This document shows positions 24,901 through 62,100 of a stretch of DNA of 64,000 nucleotides, piece by piece. The number at the start of each line of letters is the position of its first letter. Within the stretch, counting starts at the first letter, position 1. The stretch is from contig NZ_JAAGLY010000003.1 in the NCBI RefSeq assembly GCF_010548375.1, forward strand, positions 124,001 through 188,000, in the 5' to 3' direction. Under the pieces are notes generated by a model. That model was not told the origin of the DNA, did no database searches, and saw only the letters and a list, made by a program, of their open reading frames with translations. Origin of the DNA: Streptomyces sp. SID13726 (GTDB lineage: Bacteria; Actinomycetota; Actinomycetes; Streptomycetales; Streptomycetaceae). The position numbers and the translations under genes are program-made.

Positions 24901-26380
24901 CGGAGGCGAACGGCCGTATTCCCCCGTCCACTTGACCGTCGGTCTCGGTGCCCGGCTCTCGCGTCGGCGTCTCGTCACTCTCGGTCTCCTGCGCGGGCTC
25001 CTCTTCGAGTACGAGGTGGGCGTTGGTGCCGCTCATGCCGAAGGAGGACACACCGGCGCGGCGCGGTCGACCGGTCTCCGGCCACTCCCGTGCCTCGGTC
25101 AGCAGTTCCACCGCGCCCGCCGACCAGTCCACGTGCGGGGAGGGGGCGTCGACGTGCAGGGTGCGCGGCAGCAGACCGTGCCGCATCGCCATGACCATCT
25201 TGATCACACCGGCGACACCCGAAGCGGCCTGCGTGTGACCGATGTTGGACTTCACCGAACCCAGGAGCAGAGGCCGGTCGTCGGCGCGCTCCTTGCCGTA
25301 CGTCGCCAGCAGCGCCTGCGCCTCGATCGGGTCGCCCAGTGTGGTACCCGTACCGTGCGCCTCCACCGCGTCCACGTCGGCGGGGGTCAGACCGGCACCG
25401 GCCAGGGCCTCCAGGATGACGCGCTGCTGGGAGGGGCCGTTGGGCGCGGTCAGGCCGTTGGACGCACCGTCCTGGTTGACCGCCGAACTCCGTACGACCG
25501 CCAGCACGTGGTGTCCGTTGCGGCGGGCGTCGCTCAGCCGCTCCACGAGGAGCATGCCGGCGCCCTCGCCCCAGGCCGTTCCGTCGGCCGCCGCCGCGAA
25601 TGCCTTGCACCGGCCGTCCGCTGCGAGTCCACGCTGTCGGGAGAACTCCACGAAGGCGCCCGGGGTGGACATGATCGTCACTCCGCCGGCCAGTGCGAGG
25701 TCGCACTCGCGTCGGCGCAGCGACTGGACGGCCAGGTGCAGGGCGACCAGGGAGGACGAACAGGCGGTGTCGACCGTGACGGCCGGGCCCTCCAGGCCGA
25801 AGGTGTAGGCGACACGGCCGGAGACGACGCTGGCGGCGGTGCCGGTGACGAGATGGCCCTGGAGGTTCTCGCTGCTGGATTCGGTGAACAGGGAGGTGTA
25901 GTCCTGGCCGTTGGAACCGACGAACACACCGGTCCGGGAACCCTTGAGGGTGTGGGGGTCCAGGCCCGCGCGTTCGAAGGCTTCCCAGGAGGTCTCCAGG
26001 AGCACTCGCTGCTGGGGGTCCATGGCCAGGGCCTCGCGCGGGCTGATCTCGAAGAAGGCGGGATCGAAGAGGTCGGCGTCGGCGAGGAAGCCACCGTCAC
26101 GGGTGTAACTGGCGCCGGGGTGGTCGGGGTCGGGGTGGAAAAGGACATCGAGGTCCCAGCCACGATTGCCGGGGAAAGGCGTCACCGCGTCGGTGCCGTC
26201 GGCGACGAGCCGCCACAGCGCCTCGGGGGTGTCGACGCCTCCCGGGTAGCGGCAGCTCATCGCGACGACGGCGATCGGCTCCTGCTCGCCCGCCTCCAGT
26301 TCCCGCAGCCGCTGCCGGGTCTGGTGCAGGTCTGCCGTAACCCATTTGAGGTAGTCACGGAGCGTGTTGTCACTCACCAT
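9902..26380 (-). CDS. Gene C: three-module type I PKS with the only methylmalonyl modules, complete
   Basis: Extends the chain by two methylmalonyl units and one malonyl unit. The start ATG at 26380 gives [13 protein letters not shown], a class 1 docking coil, and is preceded by AAGAGG nine bases upstream; an in-frame ATG at 26419 would add 13 residues that do not resemble a docking domain. Length 5492 aa. Layout: C1 KS 33-461, AT 579-914, DH 941-1221, KR 1231-1634, ACP near 1770; C2 KS 1827-2261, AT 2364-2697, KR 2707-3167, ACP near 3313; C3 KS 3371-3799, AT 3901-4231, DH 4259-4537, ER 4735-5041, KR 5047-5227, ACP near 5371; docking tail 5417-5492 ending [12 protein letters not shown]. The C1 and C2 ATs carry GHSQGE and YASH (methylmalonyl), unlike the other ten. 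The C1 KR has an active-site Ser to Ala change. The 236 nt gap upstream could hold its own promoter. Confidence 0.97.
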   Translation of the reverse strand: MVSDNTLRDYLKWVTADLHQTRQRLRELEAGEQEPIAVVAMSCRYPGGVDTPEALWRLVADGTDAVTPFPGNRGWDLDVLFHPDPDHPGASYTRDGGFLADADLFDPAFFEISPREALAMDPQQRVLLETSWEAFERAGLDPHTLKGSRTGVFVGSNGQDYTSLFTESSSENLQGHLVTGTAASVVSGRVAYTFGLEGPAVTVDTACSSSLVALHLAVQSLRRRECDLALAGGVTIMSTPGAFVEFSRQRGLAADGRCKAFAAAADGTAWGEGAGMLLVERLSDARRNGHHVLAVVRSSAVNQDGASNGLTAPNGPSQQRVILEALAGAGLTPADVDAVEAHGTGTTLGDPIEAQALLATYGKERADDRPLLLGSVKSNIGHTQAASGVAGVIKMVMAMRHGLLPRTLHVDAPSPHVDWSAGAVELLTEAREWPETGRPRRAGVSSFGMSGTNAHLVLEEEPAQETESDETPTREPGTETDGQVDGGIRPFASDSAVPLPWIVSGRGTDALVGQVARLAELAASDTVDPVAVAHALSTRALFADRAVVLGRDAAELGSGARALADGAGHPRVVSGAETGSDVVFVFPGQGAQWVGMGRELLTSSPVFAASIAECETALAPYVDWSLTAVLTDGDLDEVDVVQPVLWAVMVSLAALWRSVGVEPAAVVGHSQGEIAAACVAGALSLEDGARVVALRSKAIRRLAGTGGMVSVFASVEQAEPLLVEGVGIAAVNGPASVVVSGVADALDVFMAACAEAGVEARRVAVDYASHSVMVEALEEEITQALAGVTSRAPDVPMLSTYTGEWVKAGDLDAGYWYSNLRHRVRLTDAVAELSSAGHRLYVEVSPHPVLTPALQDTLAAPAHALGTLRRDQGSADQFVMAVAEAFCHGARVEWPTLLPTGESAQVDLPTYAFQRQRYWPRLDHSRRAGDAGAYGLGTAGHPLLGAAVALGDGDGMLFTGRLSTRSHPWLADHAVGDTVVLPGTAFVELALHAGGQVGCDRLDELTLHTPLTFEGTAAVAVQVGVGAPDEAGRRSLTVHARQLEPDPDPASPDTPWVRHATGQLAPGTAAQPDGDLGSWPPPGAEPLDTGAFYDALDTAGYRYGPAFQGLRAAWRTGDTVYAEVALTDEEGAEAGAYGLHPALLDGALQAAALTAHTHDTVGATRMPFAWEGLTLHAMGAALLRVRIVPVAGRDAVSVTLADPTGATVATLDALTLRPLPTGTRHVADDSLFRLTWPAQPTFAPSAQPNWALLDDGTMTTAWTASLTGERHRDLAVLADRGERAPDVVVLPMTGAAAAGGFEAPTTAETDVPGTDVPDASAPREPDVPAAAHLLAARALSAVQQWLAEERFADSRLLFLTRGAVAAEAADDVPDPAAAVVWGLVRTAMSEHPGRFALVDIDDDSASWAVLPAVAGADEPQVALRSGEVHVPRLARAERLAADGEGAVWDPDGTVLLAGGTGVLGGIVARHLVTRHGVRHLVLAGRRGAATPGVDALLAELTELGASAQAVVCEVADRDSLTSVLDGIGTEAPLRGVVDLAGALDDGLLESLDAERLAVPLRAKADGAWLLHELTRDLDLTAFVLFSAFAGLAGSPGQGGYAAGNAFLDALAAHRRAQGLPAVSLAWGFWDQATGMTGHLTPDDRARMARQGILPITADQGTALLDAALTGTATDAILVPVRLDLPALRTTAPGELPPLYRALVRPTARRAIAARHPHDTTLTTQLARLGTAERESLLLDLVRTEAAGVLGHDSARQVAADRAFKELGFDSLTAVGLRNRLATVTGVRLPATLVFDHPTPRALATELLTRLAGGLTAPRPAATPTAVALDEPIAIVGMACRYPGGVASPEDLWRLVSAGADAVGPWPGDRGWDHDKLYDPHGERPGTSYAREGGFLYDAGEFDAGFFGISPREALAMDPQQRLLLETSWETFEHAGIDPQTLKGSRTGVFAGLMYHDYASRLFGGRPEDLEELEGYLGNGSAGSVASGRVSYTFGLQGPAVTVDTACSSSLVALHLAAQALRSGECDLALAGGVTVLSTPGIFVDFSRQRAMAADGRCKPFAGAADGTGWAEGVGMLLVERLSDARRNGHPVLAVVRGSAVNQDGASNGLTAPNGPSQQRVIRDALASAGLTPADVDAVEAHGTGTTLGDPIEAQALLATYGQDRDDQPPLWLGSVKSNIGHTQAASGVAGVIKMVMAMRHGVLPRTLHVDEPSPHVDWSAGAVELLTEARDWPETGRPRRVAVSSFGVSGTNAHTVLEQAPPAQPPAEQRPSGQLAPLVAQDVVPWVVSGRGDAALAGQAERLAAHTESTADAAQVGAALAFRRAVFEHRAVVLGREVDQHRAGLRALATGTDTPGVVHGRAVEGDGVVFVFPGQGAQWVGMGRELLTSSPVFAASIAECETALAGYVDWSLTAVLTDGDLDEVDVVQPVLWAVMVSLAALWRSVGVEPAAVVGHSQGEIAAACVAGALSLDEGARVVALRSRAIRRLAGTGGMVSVFAGAERVESLLVDGVGIAAVNGPQSVVVSGEADALDVFMAACAQAGVEARRVAVDYASHSVMVEALEEEITESLAGVTSRAPGVPMLSTYTGEWVKAADLDGAYWYGNLRHRVRLAEAVAELASAEHELFIEVSPHPVLTTAVQDCFDERGGGVALGTLRRDQGGPERLLTSLAEAFVHGAPVDWRTLVPGGATAHVDLPTYAFQRRRYWLDATQDGSGTGQADAADSRFWDVVERGDLQELATALGVGGDEPLSAVLPALTNWRTTHRQAAELDAWRYRVVWKPVTEPTGTPALTGEWLLVLPDDGSAGPVVDACAAALDRYGATVVPVAVPAGAPSRETYARLLPGDRPVAGVLSLLGLPSTEHGTAATLTLVQALADTGLHALLWLATRGAVSVGRADGAPDPVTAQVWGLGRVVALEHPQLWGGLLDLPPQFDDRAAARLCAALAGLPGDEDQIAVRASGTFVRRLERASLGDSAPPGPRWSARGTVLVTGATGTLAPHIAGWLAGTGADHLVLVSRRGPEAPGADQLRADAEALGVRVSVEACDISDRTQLAALKDRLAAEGTPVTAVVHAAASIKLLPVDTLTPEQLAADLAGKVAGAANLHEVFRDEPLDTFLLFSSIAGVWGSGDHAAYAAGNAYLDALAESRRAQGLTATSVAWGVWAAVNTREADRLVPEGVDPERLRRQGLPFLDPEAAFTALGTVLDHDETFVAVADVDWARFTPAFASARPRPLLDTIPEARQALVAARAAGPADTPGGPATALRDRLVPLTGPERNALLLDLVRGHAGAVLGHESPDALEPGRAFKDCGFDSLTAVELRNRLGAATGLRLPTTLVFDHPNALAVAALIRRELLGDRPDGTADRATAPVPADEPIAIIGMACRYPGGVESPDDLWRLLHTGTDAVTGLPADRGWDLDALYHPDPDHDGTSYAREGGFLSEAGHFDPGFFGISPREALAMDPQQRLMLETSWEALERAGIDPAALRGRQVGVFAGANGSDYSAFLAGAPKGGEGYLATGNSASVVSGRVAYSLGLEGPAVTVDTACSSSLVALHLAAQALRAGECELALAGGVTIMSTPSALLTFSRQRGVAADGRCKAFSADADGMGMAEGAGMLLVERLSDALRNGHQVLAVVRGSAVNQDGASNGLTAPNGPSQQRVIRQALAAAGLTASEVDAVEAHGTGTSLGDPIEAQALLATYGQERTDDRPLWLGSVKSNIGHTQAAAGVAGVMKMVLALRSGTLPRTLHADRPSPHVDWSSGAVRLLTEPVEWPRHADHPRRAGVSSFGISGTNAHLVLEEAPAAEAPDHGPTGASLPVLPWVVTGRGAAALRDQAARLAAWTEKDPTTDPADIGHSLAAGRNVFDHRAVVYGTDPAALRHGLETLARGDTAPGVVTGAVLPGGTAFLFSGQGSQRAGAGRELYDAFPVFADALDEVCAHFDAVLDKPLREVLFTESPNGRINRTEFTQPALFAVEVALFRLLESWGVRPDVVAGHSIGEVTAAYVAGVWSLEDACALVAARGRLMGALPEGGAMLAVEASEAQVLPLLEERVAVAAVNGPSSVVVSGDAVAVAELEARWREQGLRVKQLTVSHAFHSPLMDPMLDDFRTVAEGLSYDAPRIPVVSNLTGEIATPEELCSPEYWVRHVRDTVRFADGVKTLSGRGVVTFVEVGPGALLSALVPEGTGKALLRAGRPEADSVVAGVAGAFVRGTAVDWAALFAGIGAHRVDLPTYAFQRERYWLDLPSPTADPGTLGVQPAGHPLLGAAVPLADEDGVLYTAALSARTTPWLADHTVFGTVLVPGTALLELALQAAERTGCAGVDDLTLEAPLVLPESDTVRLQVRVGAPDADGRRPLTVHSTTHTGDPGTPTGWTRHAGGQLAPAAAPFAPAAKADWPTDAQPLDVRDFYPALAGRGYDYGPAFQGLRSVRRHEDEILAEVALPDTLRDDALGYALHPALLDAALHAIGLGDFLDGAATGHLPFAWSGVRLYAAGAAALRVRLSRAGTDAVSVELTDGAGELVATVDALVLRPVDAGQLRAARPATNGGSLYRLDWPTAPALPEDTSADLVHLLLGAGADRAATALRDTGAHVRTGELTALTEDDLATGLPLLCADGMHTDGGPDALLGTLRAWLADEIPAPADLPLTVVTRNAVPTGTADAVPDPDAAAVWGLVRSAQSEHPGRLLLIDVDGTARSWAALAAATRLGEPQLALREGTALTPRLAPAGPADGPAVPADAWHLDSAERGTLDALVPTAFPEARAPLGAGEVRIAVRAAGLNFRDVLNALGMYPGPAGPLGSEAAGVVLELGADVTGLAVGDRVFGMVTGSFGPVAVADRRLLARVPEEWTFAQAASVPVVFLTAWYAWRDLAELRAGQSVLVHAGAGGVGMAAIQLARRLGAEVYATAGPGKWDTLRALGLDDDHIASSRDTGFGKKFSGIDVVLNSLAGEFVDASLGVLAEGGRFLEMGKTDVRDIADVDYRAFDLIEAGPDRIAELLAELLELFGSGELTLLPLRAWDVRRARDAFRFMSQARHVGKVVLTVPTPFDPSATVLITGGTTGLGALVARHLVTEQGARRLLLVSRRGPRTPGAEELRQELTAAGAEVRVEACDVSDRDALAALLAGERLTAVVHAAGLLDDGLVTALTPERLATVWSPKADAARHLHELTTTQDLSAFVLFSSASATFGGAGQANYAAANAYLDALAQQRRSQGLPAVSLGWGLWAHDGGMTGGLDAADLSRMARAGVAALDTERGLALLDEAIDRPDGALLPLHLDLGGLRRQAATGELPALLAGLAHTTPRRATTVTTAAGGAASGQAESAAFLERLANLPPADRETELLELVRTQTAAVLGHRSPENVEPHRGFLEMGVDSLAAVELRNRLGALAGRRLPATLIFDYPSPAALAGHLDAELPGAASASGSSVHTEIDRLETLLATLAADSGGTEHEDITARLRRLLSTWNDLRSTDDQGADDLESATADDLFTLLDNELGTS
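10150..16270 (-). other. Module C3: KS-AT(malonyl)-DH-ER-KR-ACP, fully reducing
   Basis: KS 14985-16270. AT 13690-14680 with GHSIGE (14382-14408) and HAFH (14089-14107), malonyl. DH about 12770-13606 with canonical [10 protein letters not shown] (13477-13512) and DAALH. ER about 11260-12176, [10 protein letters not shown] 11701-11745; its substrate-side segment reads [10 protein letters not shown] rather than the MYPEVVPLG shared by the other three ERs. KR about 10700-11240, LLDD (B-type), Tyr codon 10802-10804. ACP has MGVDSL (10265-10279), Val in place of Phe. Expected outcome: CH2-CH2. Confidence 0.93.
16320..20902 (-). other. Module C2: KS-AT(methylmalonyl)-KR(A2-type)-ACP
   Basis: KS 19600-20902. 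AT 18290-19290 with GHSQGE (19003-19022) and YASH (18697-18730): methylmalonyl-CoA. KR structural half about 17410-18260; catalytic half 16880-17430 begins [11 protein letters not shown]. No LDD (HAAASIKLL). Trp codon at 17003-17005 and His at 16988-16990, three residues before Tyr (16979-16981), is the A2 signature, predicting an epimerised methyl and L-hydroxyl (2S,3S by the Keatinge-Clay rules). ACP CGFDSL 16438-16452. Confidence 0.91.
20950..26284 (-). other. Module C1: KS-AT(methylmalonyl)-DH-KR(Ser to Ala)-ACP
   Basis: KS 25000-26284 (FFEISPREA instead of FFGISPREA). AT 23640-24645 with GHSQGE (24361-24385) and YASH (about 24071-24082): methylmalonyl-CoA. DH about 22720-23560 with [10 protein letters not shown] (23431-23464) and DGALQ. 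No ER: the sequence goes from DH to a KR structural half (22030-22690) and catalytic half (21480-22027). The KR has [18 protein letters not shown] in place of the usual HAAGxLDD, and FSAFAG in place of FSSxAG, so the residue 13 before the catalytic Tyr (21581-21583) is Ala (codon 21620-21622). Expected product is an alpha-methyl alkene if the KR works, or a beta-ketone if not. ACP LGFDSL 21068-21082. Confidence 0.9.
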
Positions 26381-26388
26381 CGCAGGCA

Positions 26389-26395
26389 ACCTCTT
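26389..26395 (-). promoter_or_regulatory. Ribosome-binding site of gene C
   Basis: GAAGAGG on the minus strand, about nine bases before ATG 26380. It supports this start over the upstream ATG at 26419. Confidence 0.6.
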
Positions 26396-26423
26396 CGGGA
26401 GAATTCCAAACGGCAGCACGGCT

Positions 26424-26448
26424 ACCGCCGGGCCGAATGCCAGGCGGT
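26424..26448. other. Imperfect inverted repeat upstream of gene C
   Basis: Outer arms ACCGCC (26424-26429) and GGCGGT (26443-26448), inner arms GGC (26431-26433) and GCC (26439-26441), separated by one G/A mismatch and closed by a 5 nt CGAAT loop. It lies 44-68 nt before the gene C start. No T-run follows on the minus strand, so a terminator is unlikely; it may be an operator-like site or a 5'UTR structure. Confidence 0.35.
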
Positions 26449-26616
26449 GGCATTAATCAGGTCAGAAAGAAGCTCGACGAAAACAGGAAAGGTAAATGGG
26501 GGGATTACTCAGAATGGAGAGACAGGGGGGTTGAATTCCGATTGCGACATTAGGCGGCCGCGCAACCGGGCAACAACCCCTACCTGGTCCCCTACTGCTG
26601 CACCCCGGTACCCCGG

Positions 26617-53028
<26,412 letters not shown>

Positions 53029-53101
53029 TGCCTTTTTCACCTGGGGTCGGTCGTGAGCGCGAGGAGGAGGTGGTGCCGTGAGGAGCGGGACGAGGTCCCG
53101 G
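53029..53101 (-). promoter_or_regulatory. Gene A-gene B intergenic gap with a GC stem-loop
   Basis: Between the stop of A (53102-53104) and the ATG of B. A perfect 6 bp GC stem (arms 53086-53091 and 53095-53100) with a 3 nt loop sits directly after the stop codon, with no T-run, so it is not a standard intrinsic terminator. Upstream of the B ATG the only purine-rich site is AAAAAGG, two bases away. Probably a co-transcribed junction; the stem may affect translation or mRNA stability (inference). Confidence 0.4.
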
Positions 53102-56100
53102 TCAGCCCTGGCCGAACTTTCTGTCGATGAGGTCGAAGAGGTCGTCGTCGCTGGCGTCGTCGAGCTCGTCGGCCAGAGTGGTGGCGCCGGCGCCGGTGGC
53201 CTCGTTCCAACGGGTGAGCAGGTCCTTGAGGCGGTGCCCGATCCGGGTGCGGGCCGCGTCGTCGGGAGCGATGGCGTCCAGGACGGAGGGGGTCACGGCC
53301 GTCAAAGTGGCCTCCAGCCGGTCGAGTTCGGCCATCAGCGGTACGGCGGGACCGTGGTCGTCACCGGTCAGGTCGGCGTCGACGCGTGCGGCGAGGTCGG
53401 TGGCGTTGGGGTGGTCGTACATCAGGCTGGTGGGGAGTTTCAGACCGGTCGCGGCGCTCACCCGGTCCCGGAGTTCGACGGCGGTGAGCGAGTCGAAGCC
53501 GAGGTCCTTGAAGGCCCGTCCGGGTTCGACGGCATCGGCGGAGGCGAATCCGAGGACGGCGGCGACCTGCGCGCGGACCAGGTCCAGCAGGGTCCGGCGC
53601 CGGTCGGCGGGCGACTGTCCGGCCAGGGTGCGGGCCAGTGCCCCGGCGGTGTGCCGTTCGTCGTCCCGGTCGGTCACCGGGGTGGTGACGGTGGTCTCGG
53701 GGAGAGCGGCGAGCAGGGGGCTGGGGCGTACGGCGGTGAAGGAGCGGGCGAAGGCCGCCCAGTCGACGTCGGCTACGACGGTGTCGGCGCCGGACGTGCC
53801 CAGGGCGGCGATCGCGGTGCGCGGCGGCAGAGCGCGCAGGCCCCGGCGGCGAAGCTGCTCCCGCGCCTCCTCGTCGCCGGCCATGCCGCCGTCGGCCCAG
53901 GGGCCCCAGGCGAGGGCGACGGCGTTCAGGCCACGGGCCCTGCGGTGCCGGGCGAGGGCGTCGAGATAGGCGTTGGCGGCCGCGTATCCGCCCTGTCCTG
54001 CGCTGCCCCAGACGCCGGCGATGGAGGAGAACAGCACGAACGCGTCCAGCGGCCGGTCGGCGAGGAGTTCGTCGAGGTGACGGGCGCCGAGGGTCTTCGC
54101 CGCGACCAGGTCGGCCAGTTCGGCGGCGCCGGTGGTGGCGATCGGGCTGCTCTGCGGCAGGCCGGCGGCGTGGACGACGGCGGTGAGCGTGTCGCCGTCC
54201 TTCTCCAACTGGTCGAGCAGTACTGCCAGTTGGCTACGATCAGCCGTGTCGCAGGCGGTGACGGTGACGCGGCAGCCGCGGGCAATGAGGTCGGCGGCCA
54301 GTTCTCGGGCACCGGGTGCGTCCGGGCCGCGGCGGCTGGTGAGGACTAGGCGCTCGGCACCGTTGTCGGCCAGCCAGCGGGCCACGTGACCGCCCAGCGC
54401 ACCGGTCCCACCGGTGACCAGCACTGTGGCCCGGGGTGACCATGCCGGGGCGGACGCCGCGAGGCCGGACGCCGTAGAGCCGGACGTCGAAGGACCGGAT
54501 GTCGTAGGGGCGTGCTCCAGGCGGCGGACGAACAGGCCGGCCGGCCGGACCGCGATCTGGTCCTCGGCGCCGTCCCCGATGCCGCCGAGTGCGGCGCGCA
54601 GGAGTTCCGCGGCACGTTCGTCGAGGTGGGCGGGGAGGTCCACGAGGCCACCCCAGCGTTCCGGGTGCTCCAGTGCGGCGACCCGGCCCAGGCCCCACAC
54701 CTGCGCCTGCTCGGGCGCGGTGAGCGGATCGGATGCCCCGGTGGAGACCGCCCCGCTGGTGACGCACCACAGCGGGGCGGCGGTGCCAATGTCGCCGAGC
54801 GCCTGGATCAGTGCGCTGGTCAGGGCCAGTCCGGCGGTGAGCCCGGGGTGGGCGCGGCGGGCGTCACCGTCGAGGCCGAGGAGCGACAGCACTCCGGCCG
54901 GTTCACGATCGGCGACCGCTTCCCGGAGCCGTACGACGAGGGTGTCCCGTTCGTCGTCCGGGGCGACCCGGACGACGGTGACGTCGACTCCGTGCCCCGT
55001 CAGGGCCTGCTCGACGGCGTCGGCGAGACCGGGGTTCGCCGCAGGGCCGCCCTCCGGACGTACGAGCAACCACGCGCCGACCGGGCGCGGACGAGCCCCC
55101 GGGGCCGCAACGGGATGCCACGCCTCCCGGTAGCGGAGAGCGTCCAGGTGCGCTTGTACGGAGCTGCGGCGACGCCAGTCCGCCAGTGCGGGCAGCACCG
55201 TGCCGAGGGTTTCGCCTTCGGTGTCGGGGAGGTCCAGGGTCGCGGCGAGGCCTTCGAGATCCTCACGTTCCACGGCGTCCCAGAACCGAGCCTCCATGCT
55301 GTCGGGTGCCGTCGGTGCGGGGGCGGCGGCTCCGGCGGCTGCGAGCCAGTAGTGCTCCCGCTGGAACGGATACGTCGGGAGGTCCACCGCCCGCCCACGC
55401 CAACCGCCGTACACGGACTGCCAGTTCAGTCGGGTACCGCGCGTGTACAGGGCAGCGGCGGCGGTCATCGCGCTCCGAGTCTCGTCCCGACCTCGGCGCA
55501 GTACGGGGACACCGCTTCCGGCGGGTACCAGTGCCGACAGCACTGCATCCGGACCGAGTTCGACGAACGTCGCCACACCCCGCCCGACCAGCGCCTCGAC
55601 ACCATCCGCGAAACGGACGGTCTCCCGGACGTGCCGCACCCAGTACTCCGGCGAGCACAGTTCCCCGGCGGTGGCGACCTCACCGGTCAGGTTCGAGACG
55701 ACCGGGATACGCGGGACGCCGTACTCCAGCTTCTCCACCACAGCACGGAAGTCGTCCAGCATCGGCTCCATCAACGGCGAGTGGAAGGCGTGACTGACCG
55801 TCAACCGCTTGACCCGCACTCCCTGTTCACGCCACCTCGCCTCCAGCTCCCGTACGGCCTCGGAGTCACCGGACACCACGACCGACGACGGCCCGTTGAC
55901 CGCCGCCACGGAAACCCGCTCGTCCAGCAACGGCAGGACATCCGACTCCGCCGCCTCCACCGCCAGCATCGCGCCACCCTCCGGCAACGCACCCATCAAC
56001 CGACCACGAGCCGCCACCAGAGCACACGCATCCTCCAGCGACCACACCCCCGCCACATAAGCGGCCGTGACTTCCCCGATCGAATGACCGGCTACGAAGT

Positions 56101-59100
56101 CAGGGGCGACACCCCACGACTCCAACAACCGGAACAACGCCACCTCAAGGGCGAACAGGGCGGGCTGGGTGTACTCGGTCCGGTCGATCAGACCGTCCCC
56201 GTCCACCTCCGCGAACAGCACCTCACGCAGGCCCTCGAAGTGCGCACACACCTCGTCCAAAGCCTCCGCGAACACCGGGAAGACGTCGTACAACTCCCGT
56301 CCCGTACCCGCACGTTGACTCCCCTGTCCCGAGAACAGGAACGCCTTGCCGCCCGGCGTGATCTGTCCGCGCACCACAGCCGGTGTCTCGCGAGCGTCGG
56401 CCAGGGCCTCAAGTGCCGACACGAGGGCCGTACGGTCCTCCGCCCCACCGAGGACGACCGCTCGGTGTTCCAACGGGGCGCGGGTGGTGGCGAGCGCATA
56501 GGCCGCGTCGGCCGTCGGCATGGCGGGGTCGCGCAGCAGGTCGGCGACGTGGCGAGCCTGGTCGCGCAGGGCCTTGGCGTCACGCGCGGACAGCGGCAGC
56601 AGGAGCTCGGCGGGGCTCGCCGTGTCGCCCGCCCTCGGTTCGACGGTGTCCGGTGCCTGTTCCAGGACGGTGTGGGCGTTGGTGCCGCTGATGCCGAAGG
56701 AGGACACCGCGGCACGGCGCGGACGGCCGGTGTCAGGCCAGGGCCGGGCCTCGGTCAACAGACGTACGGCGCCACGCGACCAGTCGACCTCGCCGGTGGG
56801 CCGGCCAGCGTGCAGCGTGCGCGGCAGCGAGCCGTGCCGCATGGCCAGGACCGTCTTGATGACACCGGCCATGCCCGCCGCCGACTGGGTGTGGCCGATG
56901 TTCGACTTCACCGAGCCCAGCAGCAGCGGCCGTTCGGGATCACGGTCCTGCCCGTAGGTCGCGAGCAGCGCCTGGGCCTCGATGGGGTCGCCGAGGGCCG
57001 TACCGGTGCCGTGCGCCTCGACGACGTCCACCTCCGACGGCTCCAGGCCCGCGTTCGCGAGCGCCTGTCGGATCACTCGCTGCTGGGACGGTCCGTTGGG
57101 CGCGGTCAGACCGTTGGACGCGCCGTCCTGGTTCACCGCGGAGCCGCGGATCACCGCGAGGACGGTGTGGCCACGGCGGCGGGCGTCACTGAGCCGCTCG
57201 ACCAGGAGGACGCCGACGCCCTCACCCCAGCCGGTGCCGTCCGCCTCGTCCGCGAAGGACTTGCAGCGGCCGTCTGAGGCCAGGCCGCCCTGTCGGCTGA
57301 ACTCGGTGAAGATGTCCGCCGTCGCCATCACGGTGGCACCTCCGACCAGCGCCATCTCGCACTCGCCGGTCCGCAGTGCCTGCCCGGCCAGGTGCAGGGC
57401 GACGAGCGAGGACGAGCACGCGGTGTCCACCGTCACGGCCGGGCCCTGAAGTCCGAGTGTGTACGCGATCCGGCCGGAGGCAACACTCCCTGTCGTACCG
57501 GTCAGCAGATGGCCCTCCAGTCCTTCCGGCTTGTCGGCCGACGACGTGCCGTAGCCGGAGTACGCGGCTCCCACGAAGACTCCGGTCACGCTGCCCCGTA
57601 CGGACTGCGGATCGATCCCGGACCGCTCGAGTGCTTCCCAGGAGGTCTCCAGCAGGAGCCGCTGCTGGGGGTCCATGGCGAGCGCCTCGCGGGGTGAGAT
57701 CCCGAAGAAGGGCGCGTCGAACTCCCCCGCGTCGTAAAGGAATCCGCCCTCGGCGGCGTGGGAGGCGCCGGCCCGGGTCCGGTCGCTGCCCAGCAGTCGC
57801 TCTACGTCCCAGCCTCGGTCCGAGGGGAACGGTCCGATGGCGTCCACCCCTTCGGACACCACTCGCCACAGGTCCTCGGGCGAGCGCACCCCGCCCGGGA
57901 AGCGGCAGGCCATACCGATCACGGCGATCGGTTCGTCCACCGACACGACCGGGGCGGACGGCTGTGTCTCGCCGACGGGATCGTCTATGCCGAAGAGTTC
58001 CGTGCCCAGATGACCGCTCAACGCGGCGGTGGTGGGGTGGTCGAAGACCAGGGTGGCCGACAGGCGCAGCCCGGTCGCCGTGTCCAGCCGGTTGCGCAGT
58101 TCGACGGCGGTCAGCGAGTCGAAGCCCAGGTCCTTGAACGCCCGCTCCGCATCGATGTCCTCCGGCGCCGCGTGCCCGAGTACCGCCGCGACCTGGGTAC
58201 GCACCAGTTCCAGCAGCGCCTTGTCCCGCTCCCCCCGGCCCAGCGCGGCCAGGCGCTCGCGGAGATCCTCCCTGCCACCACCCAGCTCTGCCCTGACCCG
58301 TGTTCGCGGCGTGGTGACCAACCCCGCGAGCAGCGCGGGCAGCCCCCCGGCGGCGGCCTGGGTCCTGAGTGCGGCACGGTCCAGACGAACGGCGACCGGC
58401 ACCGGCACGACGCCGTCCCGCGCCACGTCGAACAGCCTCAGCCCCTGAGCCGCGTCGAGCGGCAGCAGCCCACTACGGCTGACGCGCCGAATGTCGGCCT
58501 CGTCCAGGGCGCCGGTCATTCCGGTCGTCTGCGACCACGGTCCCCAGGCGACCGATGTGGCGGGCAGTCCGCTGATCCGGCGGTGGGCGGCGAGGGCGTC
58601 CAAGTAGGCGTTCGCGGCAGCGTAGTTGGCTTGTCCGGGCGCCCCGATGACTCCCGAGAGGGAGGAGAAGAGCACGAAGGCGGACAGGTCTTGATCGGCC
58701 GTCAGTTCGTGGAGGTGGTGGGCGGCTTCGGCCTTCGGCGCCCATACGATGTCCAGGCGCTCGGCAGTCAGCGACTCCACCAGGCCGTCGTCCAGGACAC
58801 CGGCCGTGTGCACTACGGCGGTCAGCCGCTCACCCTCCAGCAACGCGGCGAGAGCGTTCCGGTCGGACACATCGCAGGCAGCGATACGGACCTCGGCACC
58901 GGCCTCGGTCAGGTCCCGGCGCAACTCCTGGGCACCCGGCGCTTCCGGGCCCCGGCGGGAGAGCAGCAGCAGCCGCCGTGCCCCGTGTTCGGCCACCACA
59001 TGCCGGGCCACCAGCGCACCCAAGCCACCCGTACCACCGGTGATCAGCACCGTCCCAGCGGGGTCCAGCGGGGCCGGGACCGTCAGCACCACCTTGCCGG

Positions 59101-62100
59101 TGTGACGGGCCTGGCTCATGAACCGGAACGCATCCCGCGCCTGCCGCATGTCCCACGCCCGCAAAGGCAGCACAGACAGATCACCGGCGGCGAACAACTC
59201 CAGCAACTCTTCAAGGAGTTCAGCGATCCGGTCCGGACCCGCCTCGAACAGATCGAAAGCCGTGTAATCCACACCCGCCATCTCGCGGATGTCCGTCTTG
59301 CCCATCTCCAGGAACCGGCCACCCTCCGCCAGCACCCGCACCGACGCATCCACGAACTCACCCGCAAGCGAATTCAGCACCACATCCATACCGGAGAACT
59401 TCTCCGCAAACGACGTATCCCGCGAGGAAGCGATGTGATCGTCGTCCAACCCCAGAGCCCGCAGGGTGTCCCACTTACCGGGGCTGGCCGTTGCATACAC
59501 CTCCGCACCCATGTGCCGAGCCAGCTGAATCGCGGCCATACCGACACCGCCCGCACCCGCATGCACCAACACCGACTCACCCGCCCGCAGACCAGCCAAG
59601 TCCCGCCACGCATACAGAGCGGTGAGGAACACAATCGGAACCGACGCAGCCTGCGCAAACGACCACCCCGCCGGCACCCGCGCCACCAACCGCCGATCCG
59701 ACACCGCAACCGGCCCAAAGCAATCAGCGACCACCCCGAACACCCGGTCACCCACCGCCAGATCCGTGACCCCCGGACCGACTTCGGTCACCACACCAGC
59801 CGCCTCGATCCCCAACGGCACCACCTCCGGATACATCCCCAACGCATTGAGAACATCCCGGAAGTTCACCCCCGCAGCCCGCACCGCAACCCGCACCTGA
59901 CCCTCGGCCAACTCACCCCCGGCCTCCGCACGCGCCACCAACTCCAGCGCGTCCAGACTCCCCCGCTCCACACTCTCCAGACGCCAGTCCGCGCCTTCAC
60001 CGGGCACCATCAGCACATCCTGGCTACCGGCTCGCGCCAGTCGTGGGACGGACAACTCGCCGCCGCGAAGGCGCAGTTGTGGTTCACCCGTCGCCAGCGC
60101 CGCCGGAAGCGCGGACCACGACTGCGTCGAACCGTCCAACTCCGCGAGCACGAACCGCCCCGGATGCTCACTCTGCGCCGATCGCACCAACCCCCACACA
60201 GGTGCCGCGTCCAGCCCCTCCGCGTCACCGGTGGCGATGACCAGCCGCCCGCTGCCGGACCGGCTGAGCCACTCCTGCAGCAACGGCAGCACAGCGGCCG
60301 CCGAACCGGGGCCGTCGTCCAGGCGCAGTACGGCGTCGGCCTCCTTCGGCGCCCCGGCAAGGTCGGGTTGGGCTATCAGAACCGGGTCCGCGGCGGACAC
60401 CGGGTCGGGCAGCGACCGACGGACCCACTGGACGTCGTAGAGCGCCTCCTCACGGCTGACGGGTGCCGCGGGGGCCTCACGCATCACGAGGGAGCCGACC
60501 GTCAGTACGGCCTGGCCGGAGCCGTCCACGGCGGTCAGCGAGATCGTGTCGACGCCATCGGCCACGATTCGCGCTCGCAGCAGGCCGGCGCCGACGGCGC
60601 TGACGCTGACGCGGCTCCAGCTGAAGGGCAGCCGCCCGCCTCCCTCGGCGAGCGCGTCACCGAGCCCGACGCCGTGCAGGACTCCGTCGAGCAACGCGGG
60701 GTGCACTCGGAAGTGCTCGGCGTCGGCACGTCCGTCCTCGGGGAGCTCGACCTCGACGAACGTCTCGCCGTCGCGCCGCCACGCGGCACGCAGCCCCTGG
60801 AACAGCGGGCCGTAGACGTACCCGGCGGTGGACAGACGCGAGTAGAGGTCGCCGACGGGCACGGGCTCCGCTCCGGTGGGCGGCCACGTGGTCAGCGTTT
60901 CCGGTACCGGGGCGGGTGCTTCCGGAACGGAGACCGCGCCGACCGCGTGGCACGTCCATTCCGTGTCGGGGTCGTCGGCGGTGCGAGCGTGGATGGACAG
61001 CCTGCGGCGACCCGTGTCGTCGCCTGAGTCGACCCGGACCTGTACCTGAACCGGCGTGTCAGCCGCGAGAGCGAGCGGCGCGGTCACGGTCAGGTCGTCG
61101 AGCATCGAGCAGCCAGCCTCCTCCGCGGCCACGACGGCCATCTCCACGAAGGCGGTACCGGGCAGCAGTACGGCGTCCATGACCTGGTGCTCGGCCAGCC
61201 AGGGCTGGGTGCGCGGCGAGAGCACCCCGGTCAGCAGCGTCGTCCCTTCGTCGGCCACCGTCACGCTGCCGCCGAGCAGTGGATGGGCGACCGGCGCCAT
61301 ACCGAACACCGAGGCGTCACCGCCCTTCCCGGCCCGCGGTCCCGACGGCGCCTCCGGCCAGAAGCGCCGTCGCTGGAACGCGTACGTCGGCAGTTCCACG
61401 CGACGGGGGTCGGAACCCTCGAAGTACGCCGACCAGTCGGGCTGCGTACCGCGCGCGTACAGCGTGGCCAAGGCCAGGTTGACCGACCGGGGTTCGTCCC
61501 GCCCCTGTCGCAGCGCCGGGGAACAGATGGCATCGGGCAGACACAGGGCTGCCATGGTGGTGAGCACGGCGTCCGGGCCGAGTTCGACGAACGTGCCGAC
61601 GCCGTGGTCATGCAACGCACGCAGACCGTCCGCGAATCGGACGGTCTCCCGGACGTGGCGGACCCAGTACTCCGGCGAGCACAACTCCTCGGCGGTCGCC
61701 AGCTCACCGGTCAGGTTGGAGACCACAGGGATACGCGGGGCGTCGTACGACAACCCCTCCGCGACCGTGCGGAAGTCGTCCAGCATCGGGTCCATCAACG
61801 GCGAATGGAAGGCATGACTGACCGTCAGCTGCTTGACCCGCACGCCCTGTTCGCGCCATCGGGCCTCCAGCTCCCGTACGGCCTCGGTGTCCCCGGAGAC
61901 GACCACCGACGACGGACCGTTCACCGCGGCCACGGAAACCCGCTCGTGCAGCAGCGGTAGTACCTCGGCTTCCGACGCCTCGACCGCGAGCATCGCGCCG
62001 CCCTCAGGCAGCGCGCCCATCAGACGGCCACGGGCAGCCACCAGCGCACAGGCGTCCTCAAGGGACCACACGCCCGCCACATACGCCGCCGCGATCTCAC

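Larger units (their letters stand above)
26381..26616 (-). promoter_or_regulatory. Gene B-gene C intergenic region, AT-rich, possible promoter
   Basis: 236 nt without a convincing gene, the longest gap in the window. Bases 26451-26550 contain 46 G+C per 100, far below the surrounding PKS DNA. Reading on the minus strand, a weak sigma70-like pair TTGTTG-N18-TAATGT lies towards the gene B end. An imperfect hairpin (26424-26448) and a good ribosome-binding site precede gene C. The region could drive separate transcription of C and D; this is inference, not shown by sequence alone. Confidence 0.4.

Noticed and set aside
26381..26419. Alternative gene C start at ATG 26419
   Set aside because: It would add 13 residues ([13 protein letters not shown]) unrelated to docking coils and would place the good AAGAGG site inside the coding region.
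53086..53100. Rho-independent terminator after gene A
   Set aside because: The stem is only 6 bp and has no following T-run; gene B starts within 73 nt on the same strand.
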